Below, piece by piece: positions 24,688 to 46,212 of a stretch of 64,000 nucleotides of DNA. The stretch is from the NCBI GenBank assembly GCA_030248065.1, contig JASAMV010008460.1, positions 1 to 64,000 of the forward strand, in the 5' to 3' direction. The stretch's first letter is position 1. Each line of letters begins with the position of its first letter. The notes beneath the pieces are model-generated. The model saw only the letters and a list, made by a program, of their open reading frames with translations, was not told where the DNA came from and did no database searches. The stretch is from Rhynchonema sp. JSB1_4 (Eukaryota > Nematoda > Chromadorea > Monhysterida > Xyalidae). The translations under genes and the position numbers were made by a program.

Positions 24688-25961
24688 GGCCGCATTCACA
24701 ATGCAAGCGGATTAGCGGATTAGCCGATTAGCGGGCGAGATGCGCACGCTTTTGCATTCACAATGCAAAAAGCGGATTAGCGGGTTAGCGGATTAGCGGG
24801 CGAGCAACTTTTCACACCCGCTAATCCGCTAATCCGCTGCACGCGTGTGCATTCACAATGCAAAGCGGATTAGCCTGTTAGCGGATTAGCGGGTCCGCTA
24901 ATCCGCTTTTCACGATTAGAACTGGTTCTATTTTTTTGCGGATTAGCACCGGGGGCGCACGTTCAGAAGTTTATTATTTGCCTTCAAAACATTTTCAGAG
25001 CATGAAAAAAGTGTGTACATTAGCAGCTTAACCACCTGCGTTCATTGGAAACGTTTTTGTTGCAGTTTGATGTTTCGAAAAGAGATTTTTTACAACGTAT
25101 GGTATCATTATCGCGTTCAGTTTCGACTCTACACGACATGGTTGCAAAATGCTGTATTGCAAAATGTTTACTGGTTTGTTTTACTGGTTATTTTCAGGTG
25201 AAAATGTTTCGTGAGAAATACAAGTAACTGAGTGGTTAACAGTGGCTGAGCGTGGCAGTTCCTGAATCAGGGCCCATCCTTTGACTTTTGGATAAATTCT
25301 CAATTAGTCATTGTGCTACCAATATCACACACGCGAAGGTTTGTTCGTGCATAAAAACACAGCGTCCTGCCTGAGGCGCATGTGGTCGAAGTTTGGCTAA
25401 TATTACAACGGTCAACTCAAGTGGTCAAATCACTTAGTCAACTCACAGCAGTCCCAAATAAATGCGAGAAATAATACATGGCATTCGGGGTGAGTTGACG
25501 AATCTACAACGTAAGTTGACAAAGTGATTCGACCACTTGAGTTGACCACTCTAATATACGCCTATGTGTTATTCGTGCTATTTTCGTGATCGGTGTTCCT
25601 ATATTTCTGTTTATTGGTTGGAAATGCTGCAATCCAATGAAACATTTAGAATAACAACATTTGATTGATTTGATGTGTGTAATTTACGATTTGTTGAACA
25701 AAGAAAGACACAAACAACAAAATTTTGAAGTAAATCTACTTTTTCACCTAAACTCGGACAACGTGCATTGTGAACGCAAACACTTTTTGCGGATTAGCGG
25801 ATTAGCGGGTTAGCGGATTAGCGGGTCTCCAATTAGCTGACCCGCTAATCCGCTTTTTCAATTTCCATTGTGAATGCAAAAGCGTGCGCGAAAAGCGGGC
25901 CCGCTAATCCGCAACCCGCTAATCCGCTAATCCGCTAACCCGCTAATCCGCTGCATTGTGA
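24688..25961. mobile_element. TTA-flanked element with GCGGATTAG-repeat inverted ends
   Basis: GGCCGCATTCACAATGCA and its reverse complement bound the element, with TTA on both sides (24685-24687 and 25962-25964). Inside each end are many copies of GCGGATTAGCGG and GCGGGTTAGCGG. It also contains a tRNA-like segment (25200-25330) and a foldback (25412-25555). The 3 bp TTA duplication suggests PIF/Harbinger-type mobilisation. Confidence 0.88.
25412..25555. repeat. small foldback, GGTCAACTCAAGTGGTC arms
   Basis: GGTCAACTCAAGTGGTCAAA is mirrored by the CGACCACTTGAGTTGACC arm. Related GTCAAAT/ATTTGAC foldbacks occur at 50455-50540 and 51788-51870, both with GCTCATTTGGGGCTCATGTG or a close variant. 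Confidence 0.7.
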
Positions 25962-26419
25962 ATGCGGCCTTAGGTCGGATACTTTAGTTTTAGTTTTTTT
26001 GTCAAAGGCTTTGCCATTAATCGGCCACAATTATGGTTTTTAAACTTGTGCGTGTTCAGCTATTCTTGATTTTCAATCGGCTTTAATCACTGTTTCTGCT
26101 GTTTATTCATGTTTCATGTGTGATAAACATGTTTCATGGTTGTCCGTGACATTCTCTTGCATCTTATGCATAAAATGATAAAAAACTATTGCTTATGGAC
26201 TATCTGGACCAGATTCTGGTCAATCCCGATCCCGGGTTTCCAGGTTTTCAAAACCGGGATCCCGATCCCGATCCGGACACTTTCTTGATCCCAATCCCGA
26301 TCCCGATCCTGGAATTAAAAATGAATCCCGTTCGAACACTGCCTATGGGCACATTTCCGTCTTGTACTATGTTTCTCATGGGTAGCGTGGCGAGGCCGAG
26401 GTATTGGTAACACAGGAAA

Positions 26420-26720
26420 AATAAAAAGAATAAACAGATACAAACTGTTAAAAGAATAAACAGGTACAAACTGTTAAAAAGAATAAACAGATACAGACGC
26501 TTCATTTTCAGTACTGAAGAACGGGCGTTTGCATCTGTTTGTATCCGTTTAGTTTCTGTTTGCATCACTTTAAATGGGCTTGTATTTGTTTATTCTGTTT
26601 AAGACCGTCTGTATCTGTTTATCCCGTTCGTATCTGTTGGTATCAATATCTGTTTATCCGGGTAAACACAGTTTGTCACTGTTAGTATCTGTTCGTATCC
26701 GTTTACACATCAAAATGTTG
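26420..26720. repeat. inverted minisatellite around AATAAACAGATACAAACTG
   Basis: Direct copies of AATAAACAGNTACAAACTGTT at 26428-26500 face inverted copies (TGTATCTGTTTAT, CGTATCTGTT) at 26530-26715, giving a hairpin-prone block. No exon overlaps it. Confidence 0.7.
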
Positions 26721-26724
26721 GCGG

Positions 26725-27480
26725 ATTTCGGTTTAAATAAATGTCTTGGACCACGTGGATGTCGAATTTGAAGTCCGTTAGGTGATCCGACCCAATGTCA
26801 CGGCGCTATCGGCGCCATCGAAGACCATGTGCACGGCAGACTACAGTCGACCGATTTGGTTCCGGCCAACCGTCATGCACAGCCAGGCAGTGTGGCAGTT
26901 TCGTGCCGCTCGATTACGACTGTAAGGGTGGTCGACGGCTAAAGCAGAATACATTTCCGTCGTTCGTCTGCAAATTTCACTCCATAAGTTTGTGTCCACA
27001 ATCACACTTTTAGTTTTATTGAAGAACTGTGTGATCTCAAACCCTGCCACAAAAGCAGCAAAACGGCGCCAAAACCAAAGTTTAAGCTTGGTCTGTGCCG
27101 AATAGGCACCCAGCAGTGCGCGTCGAGGCGTTTTGCGCAGGTTTGGATTTCTGCACAAACGGACAGTAGCGCGGTGATATTTTTTACGATGAGCCAGATA
27201 ACGTGACAATTCGCGTTGGGGACAGTCTGTTTACCATATGTACCTACATATATGTAGATTGTAGTCTAAAAAGTGAAGGCGTGTCACGTGAAAGGTAAAT
27301 AATTGGCGCATTTTATAGCAAAGTTGCATGAAAACAGCTGCATAACCCGCGGTTTGGATCGACAATTTTAGATTTCAAGCAGAGTTGACTTGCTGGAAGA
27401 ACTGATCAATGCGCACATAATGACGGCTGCTTAGGTAGTTCAGTAGAGCCACGGACTGTCTAACGTTGTAATGGCATTGT
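26725..27480. other. no supportable gene
   Basis: Open frames of 72 residues (plus, 26795) and 122 residues (minus, from 27209) overlap a GC-richer patch with several Cys codons. Neither can be joined to neighbours by splice signals, so I leave the region unassigned. Confidence 0.4.
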
Positions 27481-27938
27481 GCCGTTACAAAATACAAGCG
27501 CCACAGGCGATTTTTTTAGAAAAAAACAAGCAGAAACATGCATAAAAGGCATGCCTGCATTTCGCAACGAAAAAGGGGGAAATAATAAAAAAAGTTGTGA
27601 AATAATAAAAAAGTGAACTTACTTTTCTAATTTTTAAAAACCGAAAAAGTGGCGAACTTTTTTTTTAATTTTTATTTTTTTAACCCAACCCTGGTTTTAC
27701 GAACCCAACCGGGTGTTATGTACTGTATGTGAGCTGCGGTGCACTGTGTGTGGAGCACGTGTGTGTTGGGCAGGGTTGGGCAAAAAACTTTTTTTTCAAA
27801 AAATCGTTTTTAAAAAAACGTTTTTTTTAAAAACGTTTAGATGACCAAAATATGCCTCCAAAAAAATTGTAAAACGCTCATGTTGGGAAGAAAACGTGGT
27901 TAAATGAAGTAATTCTGTGTTCTGAGGCAAAATAAACG
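27481..27938. mobile_element. two truncated CAGGGTTGG-family fragments
   Basis: 27481-27693 is the right part of a long family member (AAGCGCCACAGGCGATTTTT to AACCCAACCCTG). 27771-27938 is the left part of the 481-515 bp subtype (CAGGGTTGGGCAAAAAAC to GAGGCAAAATAAACG). Each lacks its other end. Confidence 0.75.
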
Positions 27939-28144
27939 TCCAAAAATCTTAGGCTGTGAGCAGATAAACGCGGAATGCGGAAATTGGTTAGCAGATAAAC
28001 GCGGAATGGCAGATTTTTGCATATTGTATCCGTACAAACAAGCATTGGAGCAGTATAAAGAGCGATCGATTGCAGTTGCATAAAATTTATACTCGACAAT
28101 GTAACACAATACAAATCCAATTCTCTCAAATGCTGCTTGGTTAC

Positions 28145-39128
<10,984 letters not shown>

Positions 39129-39659
39129 GGCGGGTTGAAATATACTGCTAAAATACTGCAGCTGTGAAAAATGAATAATGAAGTTCGAAATCTGATGTTA
39201 ACGCCACGCTGTAATCAAATTATGACGTATGAATCGGCCAAGTTACAAAGATTGCACGCAGCTATATTATACATAGTTTATACGTCATCATTTTTTCACA
39301 CATCAGAGAAGCCGCGGCTGTTTTGTCCGCGCGCCCCATTTTTATCAACGTGGTGTTGAAAATAAAGTATTTTACGGTAATTTATCTCACGTCATCATTT
39401 TTTATCAATAACGTTTTGTATTTTTAGTGCAGTATAGTCACAAGGTAAAATTAATATAATCGCAATATTTCTCAATCATCACGCGTAACACTAGTCCACT
39501 ATTGCTCATGTTGATCTCAAGCACGATGGTGTTTCACGCAACAATGACAACCAATCAAAACGTGTGGCTGGCACAGACAGAAACGGTAAGGTCGACATCG
39601 AACTTTTTGGTATCGATAATAATCGGTTTGGACTGGCAATTTCATTCCGATTTTCCCGA

Positions 39660-40369
39660 CAGGGTTGGATTAAAAACAATTTTTGTTATCGAACTTTTTT
39701 AAAAAAACTTCTTTTTTTAACTTCTTTTTTAAAAAACACTTTTTATATTCCTGACGACCAAAAAATGGTTTCTTGATGAACGTATGACTTGCATGTTTAC
39801 GTCGATCAGCTGCGATCTTATCCCTTTTGACTTTGAGAACCTCGGAGGTAACTCTGTGGGTATATTATATGACAAAGGGAAGGCCAACCTTCTGTTTGTG
39901 AATTTGGGGATAAATTCGGAGAGAGATAAAGACTTACACCACACTCATTTTGTGTCACGAAAGCGACAAATGACTAATCAATGATCCGTGCAAACAGGCG
40001 AGCAACGTGGAGTCTGTCGATAGCTTACGACACGCTCAATAACCGCACAGTACACGGTATGGGGTGTCTTACATTATGCATGTAGCGGTTTTTTGGGATG
40101 TCTGGGAACTGTGTATGAGTCCTTAACAACACCATTTCAAACTGAAATATAAGCGCCGCAGTCGACGTTTTGAGAATCATGAGCAATAAAACGCATGAAA
40201 ACATGTGAATTTAAACGCATTTAAAAAAGTGAGAAAATGACGAAAAAGGGGAAAAATAATTAAAAAGAGTTTACCTATATTTAAAAATTTTAAAATAAAA
40301 AATGGCCATTTTTTTAAAAAAAAATTTTTTTTACAGAAGCATTTTTAGTTTTTTGTTAATGAAACCCTG
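39660..40369. mobile_element. CAGGGTTGG-family element, degenerate right end
   Basis: Left end CAGGGTTGGATTAAAAACAA, right end GTTAATGAAACCCTG. The interior follows the 16107 and 30182 copies (GTAGCGGTTTTTTGGGATGT, AAGCGCCGCAGTCG). The flanks TTTCCCGA and GCTCTATA do not match, so the target duplication is lost or the ends come from different copies. Confidence 0.8.
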
Positions 40370-41970
40370 GCTCTATATATGTTTTTGTCCGAAGGTGTGG
40401 CTTGCAACCCAATGTAATACGGCTCTGTTCACACAAGCCTTCCCCGAACGGGCGCTGAAACATTGAAACGGTTATTTCTACATCACGCGGTAGGACCGCA
40501 TAATAATGGCTCGCGAAACGTCTTGCTTCTCCCCATTGCACCATCAGCTTTATACGAGACTCGTTTCCCCGAATTGTATAGTTTGTCCATCAGCTCATGG
40601 CACTTTTGTTTGGGAGGTTCAGATTCCGTTGTAAAAAATTGTTCCTCCGCAAGGCAATGCCAGAGAAAACGGCGCACAAAAATAAAACAAAAACCGATTT
40701 CTCTTTCTTTTCTTTTTCGTAAGCCAACCGAACCCTGTAAGTGTTCCTGTTTTAGTAGTATAGATTAGGGTGGGGGAATGTTGCAAAATTCCGTAACCCT
40801 GTTTAGGCTCTTTTTCCCTAGTTTCTCGCAGTTTTATGGTGCACCCATTTTTTTTGCAAGGCGCACTACTCGGGCATAGCTTCGCGATGCCCTCGAAGTG
40901 CATTAATTATTGTCAACTTGCGTTCCTGCCATTCACTTCAGCCATTGCTAAGCTCTCCGTTCGGCAATCAGGTCCAGAATCCCCACTTGGGCTGGACCAT
41001 AAATGAATCTGTACTAATTTTTCAGGTTACACTGTCGACCTGCGCTGCACCAATTTTAAAAAAACACTTCCAAGGCACTTGTCTTCCTTTCTACAGGATG
41101 ACGATTCTTGTGATGTTCGATGGCTAACCCAGTTCTGTAGTGTTTGTGTTATCTCGGTGTCTTGATTCTGTTCTAACCGTGGCAGTGTGTTACTTTATGT
41201 TGCACGGTCTCTAATTTGTGTTTGCATGTCTAGCACTTATAAATATATTTGCACCTGACACTACGGTGTTTCACAATTCAAGCTTAGTTTTGTCTTAAAA
41301 AAGACTTTGAGTTTTGTCTTTCGAAAAAATAAATTATTCACTTTTGACTTTATTTGCAAATGAGCGAAGATCGCAAATGCTGAAATCAGTATTCCGCCCA
41401 TAGCAATACTGGTAAACGAAGTAGGCGAATACTTATTCGCCAGTGTTGCTATGAGCGAATACTGACTTCAGTATCGGCATTTTCTTGCCCACCACTATTG
41501 CTATGAAGCGGTGCTGATTTCAGTATCCGCCCTTTTTGCTTACCGGTGTGGCTAAAATGCATCACCGTATTGCTGATGAGTGTTCCTCATCGCTGCTTTT
41601 CGTGGCCTTATTTGCCACTAATTTTAACCAGGCTAACAATTGATCCTGTTCGCAGGCCCAAACGAACAACGATGGTCGAAATTGGTTGCATCACTGGCCC
41701 TAAAATAATGTTTGAACCGAACCGATTATTAGGCCGCTCTCTGACACCAGCGAAATTCCGAAACACAATTTATTTTGAAAAACACAAACGGCACTAATCG
41801 TCCTAATCGATGTGAGAGAAATAAATATAAAAGACCAAATGGGCAGACGGTAAAAAATATGATGATTGGACGCGAGATCATGAGCATTTGAAAGCACTCG
41901 GAAGCATCGCAACTGTTGCGCAAGTTCAGGACAAAGCAAGGGTTATGTGTCACTTCAACTACAATTACAA
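40370..41970. other. intergenic, no gene recognised
   Basis: Between the starts and ends of two minus-strand genes. A small foldback lies near 41386-41470 (CATAGCAATACTGG and CCAGTGTTGCTATG). Frames of about 100 codons around 40460-40900 have no family features or supporting splice structure. Confidence 0.5.
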
Positions 41971-41971
41971 G

Positions 41972-42203
41972 TATAGTCTGTTGATTATATTTCGACATTC
42001 GACTCATTCGCAGAGCCATTGAACATTGTTGGTGTTGTGCGATGACAGGCCACGTGTTTTTGCGCCGCGCGGCAAGCTCAATCGGTCTTTGCCTGAATTA
42101 GCAATGCTTCAAACATTCATTTAGAATGGCGTCGACCCAGCCCGCTCCAAACATCGCTGAATGGGGCTTATACACTATGTCGAAATATAATCAACAGACT
42201 ATA
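41972..42203. mobile_element. 232 bp element with perfect ~27 bp inverted ends
   Basis: TATAGTCTGTTGATTATATT, continuing TTCGACAT, is exactly mirrored at 42177-42203. TA-rich ends suggest a Tc1/mariner-type MITE. It lies about 210 bp past the galactosyltransferase stop codon, possibly in its 3' untranslated region. Confidence 0.8.
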
Positions 42204-42413
42204 CATACCTATGCGCACATGGGAAATGTGGCCCCGTTTGTGATAACAGGACAACGTGGGAAAATCACGTGATCAACTATACGGACCATAGTGATCATGC
42301 AATCGCGACTGATGGTGCGTCCTCCGTGAGTAAGTGAACATGGCACGGACCAGCATGGAGTACCAAATTTGACCCCTGTAGTTGAGGATTGTTGACAGCG
42401 CAATTGCGCAGTT

Positions 42414-45400
42414 TCACTCCCAGACTTCTCTGGCCGAAAACGGATGCACATAGTAGATGAGAAACTCCATGACACGCATCTCATCCGGCTTGACATAGTG
42501 GAACGATATAAAGTCCTCCGCACAGCACTCGAAACCCTGCGCGGCAATTTGGCAGTGGTTGGAAAAAATATGAAAAAATTGAAATTGAAAACTTTCCCTT
42601 CCGGTCGGCTCGTTTAGCAGTGCAATGGCAACTTCTTTGAAGCGATCTACATAGATTCTTACGTGACCAGAAACAATAACCCCCGTTCCGATTGTGTGTA
42701 ATTACAAAAGGTGTAGACCACCTGCACTGCATGTGCATCACATACCTCCTTCAGTTCATAGGCAGTGAATCCCCAGAACCAATTGTACATTGAAGGAAGC
42801 GTCTTTTTGTTGATTGTATGTGTCGGTTTGAAAGGTGACCATCGAAATCGACCCTTATCGTCGCGCGTGTCCGCGATTTTGATGCCGACCTACAAAAATA
42901 TCAAAAAAATGGTCGATTATTTTTCGTATATTTTACGCAAACGGATACTGTACCTGTTTCGACCTGTTCTTATGGGATGGCGGTGCACCAGGTCATCATC
43001 CGTGCGAATGCACCAGATATGGTCACAACGCGTGACCCCAATCAAGGACAATTATTTTGGGACAACTTGATGCTTGCTCGTTCAAAAACTGTATGGGTCA
43101 GTTTGGTGCCGCTCCTGTCCGGCACTTGGCTTAGTGGGACGCGCTGAAGGGCACACAGCCCGCTCTCAAGGCGCTTACAAGGCAGTCCAAAAAAAGGAAT
43201 AATAAGGATCCCCAAATCGTGGCATTTTCATTGTGGGGCAGTTGAAGTGTTAACTCGCGCGCTTCGCTCGCTGGGCAGATTCGCTTTCAGTAAATTCGGT
43301 ACAGTTGGTTAGAAATTTCGATGTTTTCCAAATTTCCGAGCGTTTCACGCGCCTTCATTTACTGTACATTAATTACTTCAACAACGGCCAAACTCGAAAA
43401 ACACTGGATGAAAATGAGTTTTCTAAGGAGAAAGCACTGGATAAAAATTACTTCCCATAAGTTTGGACAAGCTGCGTATACGCTTCTGTAAGCGAGTAAC
43501 GGATGGGCGCTTAACAAATTCAACAAATAACAGCTCACCGATCTCAAACACCTGGCCACTTCAATGTCCTCATAACCGGTTGGACTTTTCGAGCATTTAT
43601 CCCCGGGTCCATTGAACGCCTGTATGAGTTTGGCCAGGTTCTGCATACTGATCACATAACCCGGTCCGCCACTGTTGTATCCGCCGTGCGCCTTGTATGG
43701 AGCGCCTGTATTGTGCAAATGAGGAAGGAGTGGAGAGAGGACGTGCGATGGAAGCAGTAGACCATTTCTTTGCGCACTGAATCTCACAAAGCATTGGGGC
43801 AAGCTTGCCGCTATATAGAAATACCTTACGTGATTTGCAATATCACCTGAATACGGTGTTTTAGCTACATATGTTACAGCACATGTTATGTTGTATCACA
43901 CAGGACATCGCAAAATTCAAGGTAAAGGGCTATGAAACACGCAATGTTCCTTCCATGCGAAGTGACCAGAGCTAATATTACTGGCCAGAGTATTTCTTCG
44001 CTATTCCCTTTGATTATCAGGATATATGTATGTGTAAAATCCAAGGGAAGCGAAATGAAATCGAACCGATCGAGAGGTAAAAAAAACTCACCATAAAAAT
44101 ACGGTTCAGAAAACGATCGTTTCCGCAGGAACATCTGCAGATTCTCCATGATCACGAAGCTGTCATCGTCAATCTTGAGCACCCAATCAAATTGCTGCCG
44201 ATAATTTTGGTAAACGTAATCGAACGCCAGACGAGTTTTCTGCCACAAATGTTGGTAGGATTCGGGCATCGCCAAATGGACCAGCATCGCGTTTCGACTC
44301 ATATTTACCGAACCTTGGCCGCCTGCGCGCGTTTTCTTGTGATTATTAATGAAGCCAATAACAGGGACAAAACAGCAGGCTGTTACGGATTGGGTTACAT
44401 ACTGTATGTACGTGGGTACCTTGGTCTTCGGTGATAGCCTTGGGCTTGGGCAGGGCTTGAGGCCAACCCCTTCGGATATTCTTCGAGTTGGGCTTCGACA
44501 CCAACCCAAGCAAACATATCTACACAATATTTATACATAGTAGGTGGCCGTTCATTTGCGCACGTGACGCGAACCCCGCACCAACCGGCCACAATGAACA
44601 ACAACAGTCCGCATCGTTTGCCCCATGTCTGCACGATTGGTTCGTGTCGATCCTTGCGTTTCTCGGCGGTCATAATCCAGCAAAGAATGCGCACCTCTCG
44701 ACGCAGCTGTAGCACCAGTTCACGTTCCACTGGACGGTGATGTTTCAAATGTTGATATCGTATAAGATTGACACATCAAATAACGTAGTGATCGGACGCC
44801 TTGATCACACTGCCACTTTTAAACATGAGATTTAGGTACTGGCAGTTTGGAGTTTTGGTGTACCATAGCGCAAAAGTTGCTTCCATACGCTTGAAGCGGC
44901 TTACACGCTGGTCGAAGTAGTCATGCACAGGGTTGGGCAAAAAAAATTAAAAAAAACTTTTTTAAGGAAAAGGTTATTAAAAAGAGTTTAAAAAAAACTT
45001 TTTTAAAATTTTTTCAGGGGAACAAATGTTCTAAAACGTCCAAAAATGGCCTTTTTGGGGGTTATTTGTTGTCATTTTTTCTCAAGGGTCGAAAAATTTT
45101 CTTCACAAAATCTCCTTTTTTGGGCATGTATTTGGGACCTACGATGCCCCAAATGATGTTATTATATACCTTCCCGTGATACATGGGACACAGTATGCAT
45201 GTACCTACAGTACATGGTACTTCGATGTCATACCACCCCATCAGGTCGGTCATATACGACTGATTCAGCTACCCGACAAGTATTTCTGCAGCTTATATTC
45301 TCAATTCCATGTGGTTTATGAATGAATCATGCTTATTCGACCACAAACGGTTGTGTCTGATACCACAGAGCAGCAATCATCGGTCCATATCAAGCACAGA

Positions 45401-46205
45401 CTGTTGGATCGCACCGAAATGACGTAAACACGCTTCATAAGTGATGCAAAACCAAAGTCATAAAAATGACTTGTCAATTAAAGTTGCGTTTTTTCGCGTT
45501 TTTTAGGCAAATTTGATGAAATTTCCCCGAATCTGAGACCTTTTTAAAAAATCTTTGTTAAAATTTTTTTTTCCAACCCTGGTCATGCACGCATATATGT
45601 CTCTTGTGGATATCGACATGCTTTATGTCCTGAGTCAAGCAAGTCCTGATAGACAGCCAATAAGCTTGCTATCGCCCAATAAAAAAACTTAGAATTTTGT
45701 TCGGCTTATCCTGAGAAAGAATAAACGCTCGAGTTTATTCGATTTACCCTGAGAAAGAATGAACGACCGTCTCCAATAAACGCCCCGAACGCCATGTAGG
45801 GAGTCGGAGTAACCACTAGTGAATAAACGCTCGGGCGTTTATTAGAAAGAAATACGGTATCAAAACATATTTATGAAACCATATCCCACCGCCGCCAAAC
45901 TGACATCGTTGAAACTCGCTGATCTGATCCTTAATGGCCAGCTGCTTCTGGTCGATGCTCATCCGACTGCCATTTCGAGTCATCATTGCCACGTCTGAAG
46001 CATCATCGTCATCGAATCCGGCCGAGCCGAAGACTTTGGCGCCGGTTTGCTTCAACGAACTGACCATCGCGCCGCCGACCGTGTGCTGACGATCGGTCTT
46101 ACGATCGGACGGACCGAAGACGAACAAACTGATGAGGAAACCGAGCACGAACGCGGACAGGAACGGCAGACAGCCGGCCAACGAGGAGAACCAGCGTGCG
46201 TACAT
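42414..46205 (-). CDS. C1GALT1: core-1 beta-1,3-galactosyltransferase (T-synthase family)
   Basis: Golgi type II membrane enzyme that adds galactose in beta-1,3 linkage to O-linked GalNAc, making core-1 mucin-type O-glycans. Six exons, 46205-45905, 44729-44586, 44322-44092, 43705-43539, 42889-42746 and 42536-42414, join in phase to 369 aa, close to animal relatives. An N-terminal anchor (FLSAFVLGFLISLFVF) precedes a stem. The catalytic part has ILCWIMT, TWGKRC, the DxD metal/sugar-nucleotide motif in VLKIDDDSFVI, PYFYG, GGPGYVIS, YEDIEVARCL and GFECCAEDFISFHYV. The stop is TGA. A TATTTCAG acceptor lies 7 nt before the ATG, as in trans-spliced mRNAs or a 5' intron. Intron 1 holds a MITE (44928-45581). 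The family is clear; orthology among paralogues is less certain. Confidence 0.93.
42955..43040. repeat. satellite-related fragment in an intron
   Basis: On the minus strand CATATCTGGTGCATTCGCAC and ACAGGTCGAAACAG match the satellite monomer segment found nine times at 720-5560. It lies between exons 4 and 5 of the galactosyltransferase gene. Confidence 0.7.
44928..45581. mobile_element. CAGGGTTGG-family hAT-like MITE, 654 bp
   Basis: Starts CAGGGTTGGGCAAAAAAAA and ends TTTCCAACCCTG, with exact 8 bp duplications GTCATGCA (44920-44927 and 45582-45589). It is the same subtype as 12530-13160. It lies in intron 1 of the galactosyltransferase gene. Confidence 0.93.
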
Positions 46206-46212
46206 TCTCGAC

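Larger units (their letters stand above)
24621..26341. mobile_element. CAGTGTTCG-family hAT-like element, 1,721 bp with nested insert
   Basis: Starts CAGTGTTCGAATGGAATCCC, ends CCCGTTCGAACACTG, with exact 8 bp duplications CCTATGGG (24613-24620 and 26342-26349). (GATCCC) repeats lie inside both ends. A second element (24688-25961) is nested in it. The same family is at 33163-34345. No transposase. Confidence 0.9.
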
